From Treponema sp. (GTDB lineage Bacteria; Spirochaetota; Spirochaetia; Treponematales; Breznakiellaceae): a DNA stretch of 45,742 nt. Under the pieces are notes generated by a model, which had not been told where the DNA came from, searched no databases, and saw nothing but the letters and a program-made list of their open reading frames with translations. The stretch spans positions 1 to 45,742 of the forward strand of contig JAIRNA010000035.1 of NCBI GenBank assembly GCA_031258305.1, given 5' to 3'. Each line of letters opens with the position of its first letter. Within the stretch, counting starts at the first letter, position 1. The position numbers and the translations under genes are program-made. Below, in pieces: positions 26,083-34,006 of the stretch.

Positions 26083-26411
26083 GGGCGGAGGATACGTCGG
26101 CTTCCCATATTTTTTACCATTTCATGAACTTCAAGCAGTTCCTGCCGAATCAGTGCGATTTGGGCGTGCGGGCCCTGTTTTTCGGCGGAAAATTCCATGA
26201 AAAGCCGCCGTCGCGCTTCTTTTAGCGAAAGACGGCCGTCGTAGAGCAAGTACTTCAGCCGCCGTAGTATACGGACATCTCTGTCAGAATACACCATCCG
26301 CCCCGCCTTATCCCGTTTAGGACGCACCATCGGCATCTCGCGTTCCCATTCTTGAATGACGCTTATATGCTCTCCAACTGTTTTTTCCACATCTCCTACT
26401 GTGTATCTCAT
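26079..26411 (-). CDS. MerR-family transcriptional regulator
   Basis: 110 residues. The N-terminal MerR winged helix (MRYTVGDVEKTVGEHISVIQEWERE and VRPKRDKAGRMVYSDRDVRIL) is followed by LLYDGRLSLKEARRRL and a C-terminal helix (QIALIRQELLEVHEMVKNMG) for dimerisation. No cysteines suited to metal sensing are visible, although the next gene downstream encodes a metal chaperone. The start at 26411 has GGGAG 6 nt upstream; an ATG at 26423 lacks one. It follows der by 14 nt and is probably co-transcribed with it. Confidence 0.85.
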   Translation of the reverse strand: MRYTVGDVEKTVGEHISVIQEWEREMPMVRPKRDKAGRMVYSDRDVRILRRLKYLLYDGRLSLKEARRRLFMEFSAEKQGPHAQIALIRQELLEVHEMVKNMGSRRILRP

Positions 26412-26425
26412 ACTTTCTCCCATCT

Positions 26426-27799
26426 TTACAAAGGGATTAAAGAATTACGCTCATTTCTTGACCCTTTTATTTCTATTTTAATCGGAATTTCGGAAAAGCC
26501 AAGCTCTTTACGGATTTTGTTACGGATATAAGCGGTATACGCCTCGCGGACAGCGCGAGGACGGGATACGAAAAAGATGAATTTCACCGGATTGTTTGAA
26601 ACTTGTACCGCATATCTGACCTTGAACCGCGTCTGGGGACCTTGAGGCGGCGGGTTTTCTCTCAACCAACCTGCCAGCGCCTGATTCAGCGCTGACGTGT
26701 CCACGCGGCGGTAGAGTTGCGCGTTGAGGCGGATCGCCGCATTGAGGAGCGTATCCGCGCCTTCGCCGTTCAAGGCGCACAATGGCAGAATCGGCGCATA
26801 TTCCATTTGTCCAAACAAGAACCGAACGCGGTCCCTCACGGCTTCAAACGTGTTTTTCATATCAAGCATCGCGTCCCATTTGTTCAGGACAAAAATGACG
26901 CCCCTGCCCTTATCGTGGGCAAGTCCTGCGATTTTCTTGTCTTGGTCGGCAAGTCCCTCTTGCGCGTCAATCAGGAGAAACACGACGTCTGCATCATCAA
27001 TCGCCTTGATTGCCCTATTCACCGAATAGTACTCGATATTTTCCGTAACCTTGGATTTTCGGCGGATGCCCGCTGTGTCAAGAATGACAAAATCGCGGTT
27101 TTTGAACGAGAAGGCGCCTTCCACGACATCACGGGTGGTTCCGGGCACGGGACTGACGAGAGAGGACTGCGAAGCGGTGAGCCAGTTTGACAGAGTTGAC
27201 TTGCCGGTGTTCGGTTTACCCAACAGGGCAATGCGGATGGGCTGTTTTTCCTGTTCGATATCCTCAGTTACGCGGGAAAAGTCCAGCCTTTCGACAATCG
27301 ACTCTTCCAATTCACCTATATGGTCCCCGTGTTCCGCGGAAATCATCAGAATTTTGTCAAAACCGTAGGAGAAGAGGTTGAAGGACTCGTTCTCGCGGCG
27401 TCCGCCTTCGGTTTTATTGACCGCGACCAGAAGTTTACGGTAAAACTGCCGCAAGAATTCAATGAACTCCTCGTCTTCGGGCATAATCGCTCCAGCTTCG
27501 AGCAATAAAACGATGAGGTCCGCGGTTTTCAGCGTTTCGAGGGTTCTCTCGACCACGAGTGAATCGAGACCTTCTTTGTCGAGCTTGAAACCGCCGGTAT
27601 CCACGAGGCGCAGGGGTTTACCGAGAATGAAGGCGTCTTTTGCCACCGCGTCCCGTGTTACTCCCGGTGTGGGGTCGGTAATGGCCCGCCGCGTCTGCAA
27701 AAGCCTGTTGAACAGCGTAGATTTGCCTACGTTGGGTCTGCCAGCCAAAACCACCACAGGCAAACCAGCGTATTTTTTATTGACGTCAAATTGTTCCAA
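26426..27799 (-). CDS. der: Ribosome-associated GTPase Der (EngA)
   Basis: 457-residue double GTPase. The first G domain has GRPNVGKST (about 20-28) and DTGG; the second has GKPNTGKST (about 196) and DTAG, with NKWD as G4. A C-terminal KH-like domain has TRFKVRYAVQ and the end KELGFSEIPIKI. Der is essential for 50S ribosome assembly. Translation probably starts at TTG 27799, with AAAGGA 8 nt upstream. A large inverted repeat lies 16-61 nt before the start (27815-27860). The MerR-type gene follows directly. Confidence 0.96.
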   Translation of the reverse strand: MEQFDVNKKYAGLPVVVLAGRPNVGKSTLFNRLLQTRRAITDPTPGVTRDAVAKDAFILGKPLRLVDTGGFKLDKEGLDSLVVERTLETLKTADLIVLLLEAGAIMPEDEEFIEFLRQFYRKLLVAVNKTEGGRRENESFNLFSYGFDKILMISAEHGDHIGELEESIVERLDFSRVTEDIEQEKQPIRIALLGKPNTGKSTLSNWLTASQSSLVSPVPGTTRDVVEGAFSFKNRDFVILDTAGIRRKSKVTENIEYYSVNRAIKAIDDADVVFLLIDAQEGLADQDKKIAGLAHDKGRGVIFVLNKWDAMLDMKNTFEAVRDRVRFLFGQMEYAPILPLCALNGEGADTLLNAAIRLNAQLYRRVDTSALNQALAGWLRENPPPQGPQTRFKVRYAVQVSNNPVKFIFFVSRPRAVREAYTAYIRNKIRKELGFSEIPIKIEIKGSRNERNSLIPL

Positions 27800-27814
27800 A
27801 ATATAATTCCTTTA

Positions 27815-27860
27815 ATAGCGTTGTTCAACAATCAATCGGGTTGTTGAACACGTCCGCTAT
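27815..27860. repeat. Nested palindrome upstream of der
   Basis: Inner arms TGTTCAACAA (27822-27831) and TTGTTGAACA (27841-27850) with a 9-nt loop; outer arms ATAGCG (27815-27820) and CGCTAT (27855-27860). A 15-nt stretch here (27817-27831) matches the complement of 41804-41818 with one difference, so it belongs to a dispersed element. Regulatory or transcript-structure role unknown. Confidence 0.65.
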
Positions 27861-28038
27861 AAAACAGTCAAATGCGGGGCGTTTTACAAGACTTTTTGAA
27901 TTTTCTTCGGGATAATTTTTACAGAAGCGTTTGAAAATACACCGCAAGAAGGACTTGAAGCGGACTCTCGCCCGCTAAAACCAACCGATAACAAATCCAT
28001 TATACCATACTATGGGAAATAATCAAGAGGGTTCTTAA

Positions 28039-28386
28039 AAACGTCTTGAGCATGAGCGCCTCATTTTTCATGGTAAATTTGCCGCGTATCAAACGGCTTT
28101 TGACGCCGCGCAAAATCCTAATAGGGGAAAGGTGGATATTTTAACCAAAAATGAGACGCTGGATGCGCTCAAATCCACACTGCGCCCCTTCATTAAGGTA
28201 CAATCCTGCGGTTTCGGATGCGGCTTGCCGTTGCACGCCTCGACTCGTTCTCCTGTTCTCGCGCCTGCCACAATGCCGGAATTGGACAGCTCGATTATAA
28301 GGCAGATTACCGTTGCCCCCGATGGGAAAATAACAAAGGGGGAAAAAGGACCGATGGGTGAAATCGTGAAGGCGATTATCCCATAA
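28039..28386 (+). pseudogene. Remnant of a spirochaete hypothetical protein gene
   Basis: The open frame begins directly after a TAA (28036-28038) with no plausible start, yet its sequence looks coding: HERLIFHGKFAAYQTAFDAA, then NPNRGKVDILTKNETLDALKSTLRPFIK. After KVQ the similarity feel breaks (SCGFGCGLPLHAST...) and resumes at PELDSSIIRQITV. I associate these blocks with a family of hypothetical proteins common in treponemes, from memory and not from a search. The missing N-terminus and the internal replaced segment suggest a decayed, internally rearranged gene. It lies in 27861-28452, which otherwise holds no gene. A shorter reading from GTG 28132 (84 codons) is the alternative. Confidence 0.5.
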
Positions 28387-28452
28387 GTTTATTACGGTTT
28401 GCGCGCCCAGAGAGGGCGCGTTCCTTACGCGGTAGGGTCTAATGGCGGTAGT

Positions 28453-28677
28453 TTATTCATCATCATTTTCATATTTATCCCAATCAAAAGTATGTAAATT
28501 ACTCTCTATCCAATCATAAATATCTACATCGAGATAAGCCAGAAATTCTTTGAATTTTTCATCAGAATATTCATATTTTTCATCATAAATACCAGATTCA
28601 TTCATGTCTTCGCAGTAGTCTTTGAAAACAGAATGTATCATAGCGACGGGGATAAAAATGTCTTTCTCTATATCCAC
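28453..28677 (-). CDS. Small acidic hypothetical protein
   Basis: 74 residues, rich in Asp, Glu and Tyr (KDYCEDMNESGIYDEKYEYSD, FDWDKYENDDE), with no membrane span. It starts at GTG 28677 with GGAG 5 nt upstream, and its start overlaps the stop of a 25-codon ORF (28668-28745), suggesting translational coupling. A/T-rich like the restriction-modification genes beside it. No family recognised. Strongly acidic small proteins next to restriction systems are sometimes DNA mimics or immunity proteins, but nothing here proves that. Confidence 0.5.
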   Translation of the reverse strand: MDIEKDIFIPVAMIHSVFKDYCEDMNESGIYDEKYEYSDEKFKEFLAYLDVDIYDWIESNLHTFDWDKYENDDE

Positions 28678-28745
28678 AATTTCTCCATCATCTGAGTTGT
28701 AGCAATGGGATATTCTCCATTTTCGACATACTTCTCTTCATCCAT
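28668..28745 (-). CDS. 25-residue leader-like ORF upstream of the acidic protein
   Basis: ATG 28745 is preceded by GAGGAG at good spacing, the strongest ribosome-binding site in this island. It reads MDEEKYVENGEYPIATTQ and ends at TAG 28668-28670, 10 nt inside the next gene. It is either a coupling leader peptide or the true N-terminus of the acidic protein separated by a frameshift. The acidic protein's own frame stays open well upstream of its GTG (SHCYNSDDGEIV), which favours a frameshifted gene. Confidence 0.4.
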   Translation of the reverse strand: MDEEKYVENGEYPIATTQMMEKLWI

Positions 28746-28828
28746 AATTTTCTCCTCTATTTAATTTTATTGAAAATGCATTGTTTTGCACGCCAAAAAT
28801 CTCCGCGGATAACAAAGTAACGTTTCCG

Positions 28829-29413
28829 CTATTTTTTCCATACAATATGACCATTGACCTTATTCCGCTCAAAAACTTCTAATACTTCCGCGCAAAATTT
28901 TTGAGTGTCGGTATCACCAATAGCTTTCGATGCTTCATATAAACGAATAAACATCTTTTTTCCCGTTTCTGTCTGTTTATAATTTTTCTTCTTAAAATTA
29001 TGTTGGGCACAAAGCGTTTGACCGTTTTCAATAGTCGCTTTCCCTCCGTAATCTTTTGCTTTGATATGGTCAACTTGCAACTCCACCCCGTCTGCCAGTC
29101 CTAGTCCACATATCACACATCTATAGTTATCTCTTTTCAATATTTTTTCTTTTTGGGCCTGAGTAAAATCTTCAAGTTCACGAGTTTTAACATAATCGGG
29201 GTCGTATCTGTAAACACCTTTCGCGACCTTTTGTAAGAATCCTTCTTGAAAGAGCATCCGTACGGCCCGGTCCGGGTCGCGGAAAACCTTTCCTTTTCGT
29301 TCAAGCCACTCTTTTGTAAGCCAATCAACGACTTCAGGATGCTTTATGTCTTGGCGAGGCTTCCTTTCAAAAAATTCCATAACAAGTTTTTTTTGAGTTA
29401 ATTCTTCAGGCAT
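28829..29413 (-). CDS. HNH restriction endonuclease
   Basis: 194 residues from MPEELTQKK. An N-terminal winged-helix-like region (1-80, ending GVYRYDPDYV) precedes the HNH nuclease domain: CVICGLG, then VDHIKAKDYGG, then ENGQTLCAQHNFKKKN, which gives the catalytic His, Asn and metal-binding residues with a CxxC...CxxH-like zinc frame. The start at 29413 overlaps the methyltransferase stop by 8 nt; a longer reading from 29482 would overlap by 77 nt. Together with the preceding gene it forms a type II restriction-modification pair. The cleavage site cannot be read from sequence. A/T-rich. Confidence 0.85.
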   Translation of the reverse strand: MPEELTQKKLVMEFFERKPRQDIKHPEVVDWLTKEWLERKGKVFRDPDRAVRMLFQEGFLQKVAKGVYRYDPDYVKTRELEDFTQAQKEKILKRDNYRCVICGLGLADGVELQVDHIKAKDYGGKATIENGQTLCAQHNFKKKNYKQTETGKKMFIRLYEASKAIGDTDTQKFCAEVLEVFERNKVNGHIVWKK

Positions 29414-30260
29414 CTTTCGTTTCCAGTATATCAATTTCGTTACGAATACGATTTGCTGCCAATTCGCAATACTTGGAATCAATTTCTAACCCTATTCCTA
29501 TACGGTTGTTTTTTGCGGCCGCAATAAGCGTGGTTCCACTTCCACAAAAAGGGTCAAACACAACGTCTTGCACAAAACTAAATAATTTTATAGCGCGATG
29601 CGGTAGTTGAACAGGAAATGGGGCCGGATGGCCAATTCTTTTTTTACTTTCACCGCAAAAGGTCCAAACCCCGTTTGTCCACGCCATAAAATCTTCTTTT
29701 GAAATATCAGATTGCCGAGTTCCTCCGGTTTTCTTCCATTCACCTTTATATAAAACGACAATCAATTCCACAGGCGCGATAACATACGGACTAGAAGCGG
29801 AAAGCCACGATCCCCATGCGGTACGGCGAGAAATATTTCCTTCATTCCAAATAATAGTAGAATGATATTTCCATCCAACCTCTTGCGCTATTTTTGTAAT
29901 ATCAGCGCCAACGCTCTTTTGTCCCCCCTTGTTTTTATCTAGCGGGATATTCAGTAAAAACCGTCCTTGATTCTTTGTCCACGAAAAACAATTTATCATC
30001 CATTGTTTGGTAAAATTTAAATATTCTTCATAAGATAAATCGTCTTTATTTGAATTATATTGAATATCTACATTATATGGCGGGGAAGTTATTATCAAGT
30101 CAATAAATTCTTCCAGAAAAGTATATTGATATAAGACATCGCCGCGGTATAGCAAAATATCTTTGTTATAAAAATATAACGGTGTAGTACTTTTTCCTAA
30201 ATTCTTAACAAAATCATCTTTCTTATTCTCGTAAAATTCAACGGCTTTCTTAGTTTTCAT
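29406..30260 (-). CDS. Type II DNA methyltransferase, beta class (N4-cytosine or N6-adenine)
   Basis: 284 residues. Motif IV TSPPYN (58-63) stands in the N-terminal part and motif I DPFCGSGTTLIAAA near the C-terminus, the beta-class order. The target-recognition region is between (WGSWLSASSPYVIAPVELIVVLYKG). TSPPY is more common in N4-cytosine enzymes but also occurs in adenine enzymes, so the modified base is open. The start at 30260 is chosen because TTGACA-N18-TATAAT ends 6 nt upstream and no Shine-Dalgarno site exists; readings starting up to 30422 run through that promoter. It protects the host from the HNH enzyme encoded behind it. Confidence 0.88.
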   Translation of the reverse strand: MKTKKAVEFYENKKDDFVKNLGKSTTPLYFYNKDILLYRGDVLYQYTFLEEFIDLIITSPPYNVDIQYNSNKDDLSYEEYLNFTKQWMINCFSWTKNQGRFLLNIPLDKNKGGQKSVGADITKIAQEVGWKYHSTIIWNEGNISRRTAWGSWLSASSPYVIAPVELIVVLYKGEWKKTGGTRQSDISKEDFMAWTNGVWTFCGESKKRIGHPAPFPVQLPHRAIKLFSFVQDVVFDPFCGSGTTLIAAAKNNRIGIGLEIDSKYCELAANRIRNEIDILETKDA

Positions 30261-30266
30261 AATCTG

Positions 30267-30296
30267 ATTATACAAAAATTTTTTCATTTTTGTCAA
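30267..30296 (-). promoter_or_regulatory. Consensus promoter placing the start at the methyltransferase ATG
   Basis: Minus-strand perfect TTGACA (30291-30296), 18-nt spacer, perfect TATAAT (30267-30272), then exactly 6 nt to the ATG at 30260. Predicted leaderless mRNA. It would ensure expression of methylase, then nuclease. Confidence 0.75.
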
Positions 30297-30429
30297 GACA
30301 AAGCGCTTTCTATAGTATGGCTGTGTTGTCTTACAGCGCCTTATCACCCTGAAGCTTAACAACGACACGCAAAATTTATAGTAGAGCGCATTTCGTATGA
30401 CACGGGAACTAATTCTCGACATAGGCGCG

Positions 30430-32166
30430 TTAAGCTTTATGCTCTTCCAAGACGTTCTTCACTTCCTGCGCGCTCTTGCATTGACGGACTCTCTCCGCAA
30501 GGATACGACAATCTTTCATGGAGACCGTGCGAATGATTTTCTTGATGCGGGGTATCGACGAGGCGGTCATACTGAATTCGTCCAAACCCATCCCCAAAAG
30601 CAACGCCGTAGCGCTCGCATCACCGGCAAGCTCGCCGCACATAGCCGCTTTTATACCCGCACAATGAGCCGCGTCTATCGTCTTCTTGATGAAACGGAGA
30701 ACCCCCGGATGAAACGGTTGCGCCAAGTAGTTTACCAGTTCGTTATTGCGGTCAACGGCAAGGGAATATTGGATGAGGTCGTTTGTACCTATGGAGAAGA
30801 ATGCCGCCTTTTCCGCGAGAATATCCGCTATTTCCGCGGCCGCCGGTATTTCTATCATACAGCCGACCGGTATGTTTTCCGCAAAAGGGTGCCCTTTCTT
30901 ACGGCATTGGTGCTTTGCCTCTTCCAAAAAGGAAAGCGCCCTCTCCAATTCAACCGCGCAGGAAACCATAGGAAACATAATTCTCACGTCTCCGAAAACA
31001 CCAGCGCGGAGAATAGCGCGTAATTGAGTCTTGAAAATTTCAGGAAACGCCAGCGAAAATCGAATAGCCCGCGCTCCCAACAAGGGATTCTTCTCAACCG
31101 CGCCGCCCATATTCGGGAATATCTTGTCACCGCCTATGTCAACAGTCCGAATGGTAACAGGTTTGCCCTTCATCGCATTGATGACCGTACAATAGGCGCT
31201 GAACTGCGCTTCTTCCTCCGCAGGCTGTCCGGATGTCAAAAACAAGAACTCGGATCTGTAAAGCCCTATGCCTTCAGCCCCGTAACTCAAGGCTTGCTCC
31301 GCTTCATAGGGAATCTCTATGTTGGCGTTCAAGGTTATACGGCAACCGTCAAGGGTTTCCGCAGGCAGATTCGCCATAAGCTCCATCGTTTGCCTATAGT
31401 TCCTAAAATTGCGGACAAATGTTTTATATATGGCGATTTTCTCGTTCAAATCAAAGACAACTTCACCTGTCTCGCCATTTACAAAGACCAATTCACTGTT
31501 TTCTCCAGCTTTTTCCGCTTTCTGCCTGTTCAACGCCTCCCGCGTTACCCGTGAAAGCCCCATAACAGCAGGAATTCCAAAAGCCTTCGCGAGAATCGCC
31601 GTATGACTCGTCTTTGAACCAGCGTCAAGGGCGATACCCTTGACCCGTTCTTTGTTCATAGCAAGCATATCCGAAGGCAGAATATCACGGGCAATCACGA
31701 CGACATCCTCAGCCAGGTCCGCGAGAGACGCTTTCTTAAGCGATAAAAGTATATGCAGGATACGTCGCGCCACATCCGCAATGTCCACAGCCCGCTCGCG
31801 GAAATACTCCACAGGAGATGTTATCAATTTTTGAGTTATTTCACGGGAAACGTCAGATACCACACATTCGATGTTCAAAAGCTCTGTCTCAAGCCTGCTC
31901 CTTACCTGCTTGTGGAACACGGGGTCTTCCAACATCAAGAGATGAGCATCGAGAATTTCCCTGTTCTCTTTTAAAGAATCATTCCGAGCGTCTTCAAGCT
32001 CCACCCGCGCTGTCTCCACAGCCGAACAGAATCTGCTCCATTCCGCTTGGACAGTCTCTTCCTGAATACGGAAACGTGGAATATCGAGAGGAATATCTTC
32101 TGTGTAAATGAAAAATTGAGCAAGCGCGACACCGCCGGATACAGGAATACCCATTAAAATCTTCAT
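30430..32166 (-). CDS. ptsI: PTS enzyme I, phosphoenolpyruvate-protein phosphotransferase
   Basis: 578 residues. N-terminal HPr-binding and phospho-histidine domain with H188 in GSKTSHTAILAKAFGIPAVMG, and a C-terminal PEP-binding barrel with YRSEFLFL, VDIGGDKIFPN, FSIGTNDLIQY and the proton-donor cysteine in AAMCGELAGD. It transfers phosphate from PEP to HPr. No ptsH or enzyme II gene is in the window; in treponemes incomplete PTS systems are thought to regulate rather than transport sugars. It has no Shine-Dalgarno site; its promoter leaves a leader of only about 2-3 nt. Confidence 0.95.
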   Translation of the reverse strand: MKILMGIPVSGGVALAQFFIYTEDIPLDIPRFRIQEETVQAEWSRFCSAVETARVELEDARNDSLKENREILDAHLLMLEDPVFHKQVRSRLETELLNIECVVSDVSREITQKLITSPVEYFRERAVDIADVARRILHILLSLKKASLADLAEDVVVIARDILPSDMLAMNKERVKGIALDAGSKTSHTAILAKAFGIPAVMGLSRVTREALNRQKAEKAGENSELVFVNGETGEVVFDLNEKIAIYKTFVRNFRNYRQTMELMANLPAETLDGCRITLNANIEIPYEAEQALSYGAEGIGLYRSEFLFLTSGQPAEEEAQFSAYCTVINAMKGKPVTIRTVDIGGDKIFPNMGGAVEKNPLLGARAIRFSLAFPEIFKTQLRAILRAGVFGDVRIMFPMVSCAVELERALSFLEEAKHQCRKKGHPFAENIPVGCMIEIPAAAEIADILAEKAAFFSIGTNDLIQYSLAVDRNNELVNYLAQPFHPGVLRFIKKTIDAAHCAGIKAAMCGELAGDASATALLLGMGLDEFSMTASSIPRIKKIIRTVSMKDCRILAERVRQCKSAQEVKNVLEEHKA

Positions 32167-32175
32167 AATGGAAAA

Positions 32176-32204
32176 ACTATATCAAAAAACCAGCGATGAG
32201 TCTA
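32176..32204 (-). promoter_or_regulatory. Promoter of ptsI, nearly leaderless
   Basis: Minus-strand TAGACT (32199-32204), 17-nt spacer, TATAGT (32176-32181), then 9 nt to the ATG at 32166. Confidence 0.45.
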
Positions 32205-32213
32205 GACACAGGA

Positions 32214-32248
32214 GAGGCTGTTTCAAAACTCGGTTCTGAAACAGCCTC
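32214..32248 (+). terminator. Strong hairpin with T-run between ptsI and the sugar ABC operon
   Basis: Perfect 12-bp stem GAGGCTGTTTCA (32214-32225) with TGAAACAGCCTC (32237-32248), an 11-nt loop, then GTTTTATTT on the plus strand. It looks like a plus-strand intrinsic terminator, but no plus-strand gene precedes it. It sits 84 nt before the binding-protein gene and just above the ptsI promoter, so it may be an attenuator, an insulator or a dispersed repeat. The stretch AAAACTCGGTT (32225-32235) recurs in the hairpin at 41822-41853. Confidence 0.6.
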
Positions 32249-32332
32249 GTTTTATTTAGGGAAAATAACTTATAGATTTACTCAAGGGCAGATGCTTATT
32301 ATTTGTCATAATTTATTTAAAAGGGGAAATGA

Positions 32333-34006
32333 ATGACAAGACATTCTTACCTTAAACGGCGTGATTGCGCGCTGTTTGTTGTGATAGCAGCGCTTACGCT
32401 GTTCGCTTCGTGCGCCAAGAAAGGAGAAAACGCGGCCGCAAGCGGAGACCCTGATTATCCCATCAACATTTCTATCTTTTCAATGGCCGCGGCTCAACAG
32501 CCTCCGGCCGACAATAAAATCTACCAATGGATAGCGGACAATCTTCATGTTACCTTTACATGGGACATTCTCGTCGGTGAAAAGGACCAGAAAATCGGCG
32601 TCATGATAGCAAGCGGTGATTATCCTGACATCCTCGACGTTGACAGCGACAAGTTCTACGAAGCAGGCGCACTCATCCCGCTTGACAATCTTATCGACAA
32701 ATATGCGCCTCGTCTCAAGAAGCATTATGCGGAAGCCTGGGAAAAGATGAAAGCCGAAGACGGCAAGGTCTATGTCCTGCCAGTCTGGGGCGTTATGAGC
32801 GGTATTGACCACAACGTGTGGTACGGAGATTCGGCGCTCTGGGTGCAAAAGGAAGTCTTAAAAGAATTCGGGTACCCGAAAATCAAAACAATGGACGAAT
32901 ACTTCGACCTTCTCATCAAATATAAGGAAAAGTATCCCACAGTAGACGGCGCGCCGACTATCGGGTTTTCCATTTTAACCTATGACTGGCACTCATTCTG
33001 CCTCATAAACCCGCCGAATTTCCTCGCAGGCTATCCCAACGACGGCAACGGCACGGTAGACCCCGTTACCCACGAGTACAAGGTTTTCCTGTATCAAGAT
33101 ATTTCCGAACGCTGGTTCAGGAAATTGAACGAAATGAACGCGATTGGTCTCATAGACCGAGCCTGTTTCGTGGATAACTACGACCAGTATTTGGCGAAGA
33201 TTTCCTCAGGGCGGGTACTGGGCTTCCACGACCAAGCATGGCAGTTCCAAAACGCGGAAGCCACTCTCGCCAACCAAGGGATGTACAACCGTACCTACGC
33301 TCCGCTTCCCATCGTGTTTGACGAATCCATCCGCCCGCGCTACCGCAACCGTAAACTTCCCAATGTGGGGCAGGGCATCGGTATTAGCGTCAAGGCAAAG
33401 GACCCGGTGCGTATCATCAGATTTCTGGACGCCCAGCTCGCGGACGATGTGCAAAAAATCATTGGGTACTATGGTATCTTGGGCGAGGATTATCAACTGG
33501 ACGAAACCGGAACGCCGTACCGCACGGAAACCCAACGGCTTCAGCAGGAGGACGCGGTGTGGATACTCCACAATCAAGCCGCGCTATGGCGTAATCACGC
33601 GCCTAAAATCGAAGGCTCCTATGAGGATGGGCTTCCCTCTAATATCGCGGACATATTCGGGGAACGCGAAGCGCTCATAAAATCCGAAGACAAAGAGTTG
33701 TGGACCGCCTACGGAGTCGAGAGCCACGCTGAACTCATGGACCCAGATCCGCCGCCTAATCCCGTGTGGTTTCCCACCTGGCAAATCAATACGCCTGACG
33801 GATCCGAAGCGCAAATGGCCTGGCAAAAAGCCGAGGAACTCTACCGCAAATACCTCCCCCGTATCATACTCGGAAGACCGAATAGGTTCGAAGACTTGTG
33901 GCAGGAATATATCGACGAATTGAGCCAAGTAGGGCTTGAAAAGTACGAAGCCTTTTATCAGAATGCAGTCAACGAACGTATTAGAAAGTGGAGTCCGAAA
34001 AATTGA
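32333..34006 (+). CDS. Sugar ABC transporter substrate-binding lipoprotein (LplA type)
   Basis: 557-residue extracellular binding protein. A basic N-terminus, a hydrophobic core and FASC (Cys near residue 27) form a spirochaete-type lipobox. The mature part has the family-1 solute-binding look (KIGVMIASGDYPDILDVDS, WWG-like aromatic patches, ending in ERIRKWSPKN). The large size and the two LplB/LplC-type permeases behind it place it in the oligosaccharide group. Given the two GH10 xylanases that follow, xylo-oligosaccharides are the likely ligand (inference). AAAAGGGG precedes the ATG. No convincing -35 element was found in 32249-32332. Confidence 0.9.
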   Translation: MTRHSYLKRRDCALFVVIAALTLFASCAKKGENAAASGDPDYPINISIFSMAAAQQPPADNKIYQWIADNLHVTFTWDILVGEKDQKIGVMIASGDYPDILDVDSDKFYEAGALIPLDNLIDKYAPRLKKHYAEAWEKMKAEDGKVYVLPVWGVMSGIDHNVWYGDSALWVQKEVLKEFGYPKIKTMDEYFDLLIKYKEKYPTVDGAPTIGFSILTYDWHSFCLINPPNFLAGYPNDGNGTVDPVTHEYKVFLYQDISERWFRKLNEMNAIGLIDRACFVDNYDQYLAKISSGRVLGFHDQAWQFQNAEATLANQGMYNRTYAPLPIVFDESIRPRYRNRKLPNVGQGIGISVKAKDPVRIIRFLDAQLADDVQKIIGYYGILGEDYQLDETGTPYRTETQRLQQEDAVWILHNQAALWRNHAPKIEGSYEDGLPSNIADIFGEREALIKSEDKELWTAYGVESHAELMDPDPPPNPVWFPTWQINTPDGSEAQMAWQKAEELYRKYLPRIILGRPNRFEDLWQEYIDELSQVGLEKYEAFYQNAVNERIRKWSPKN

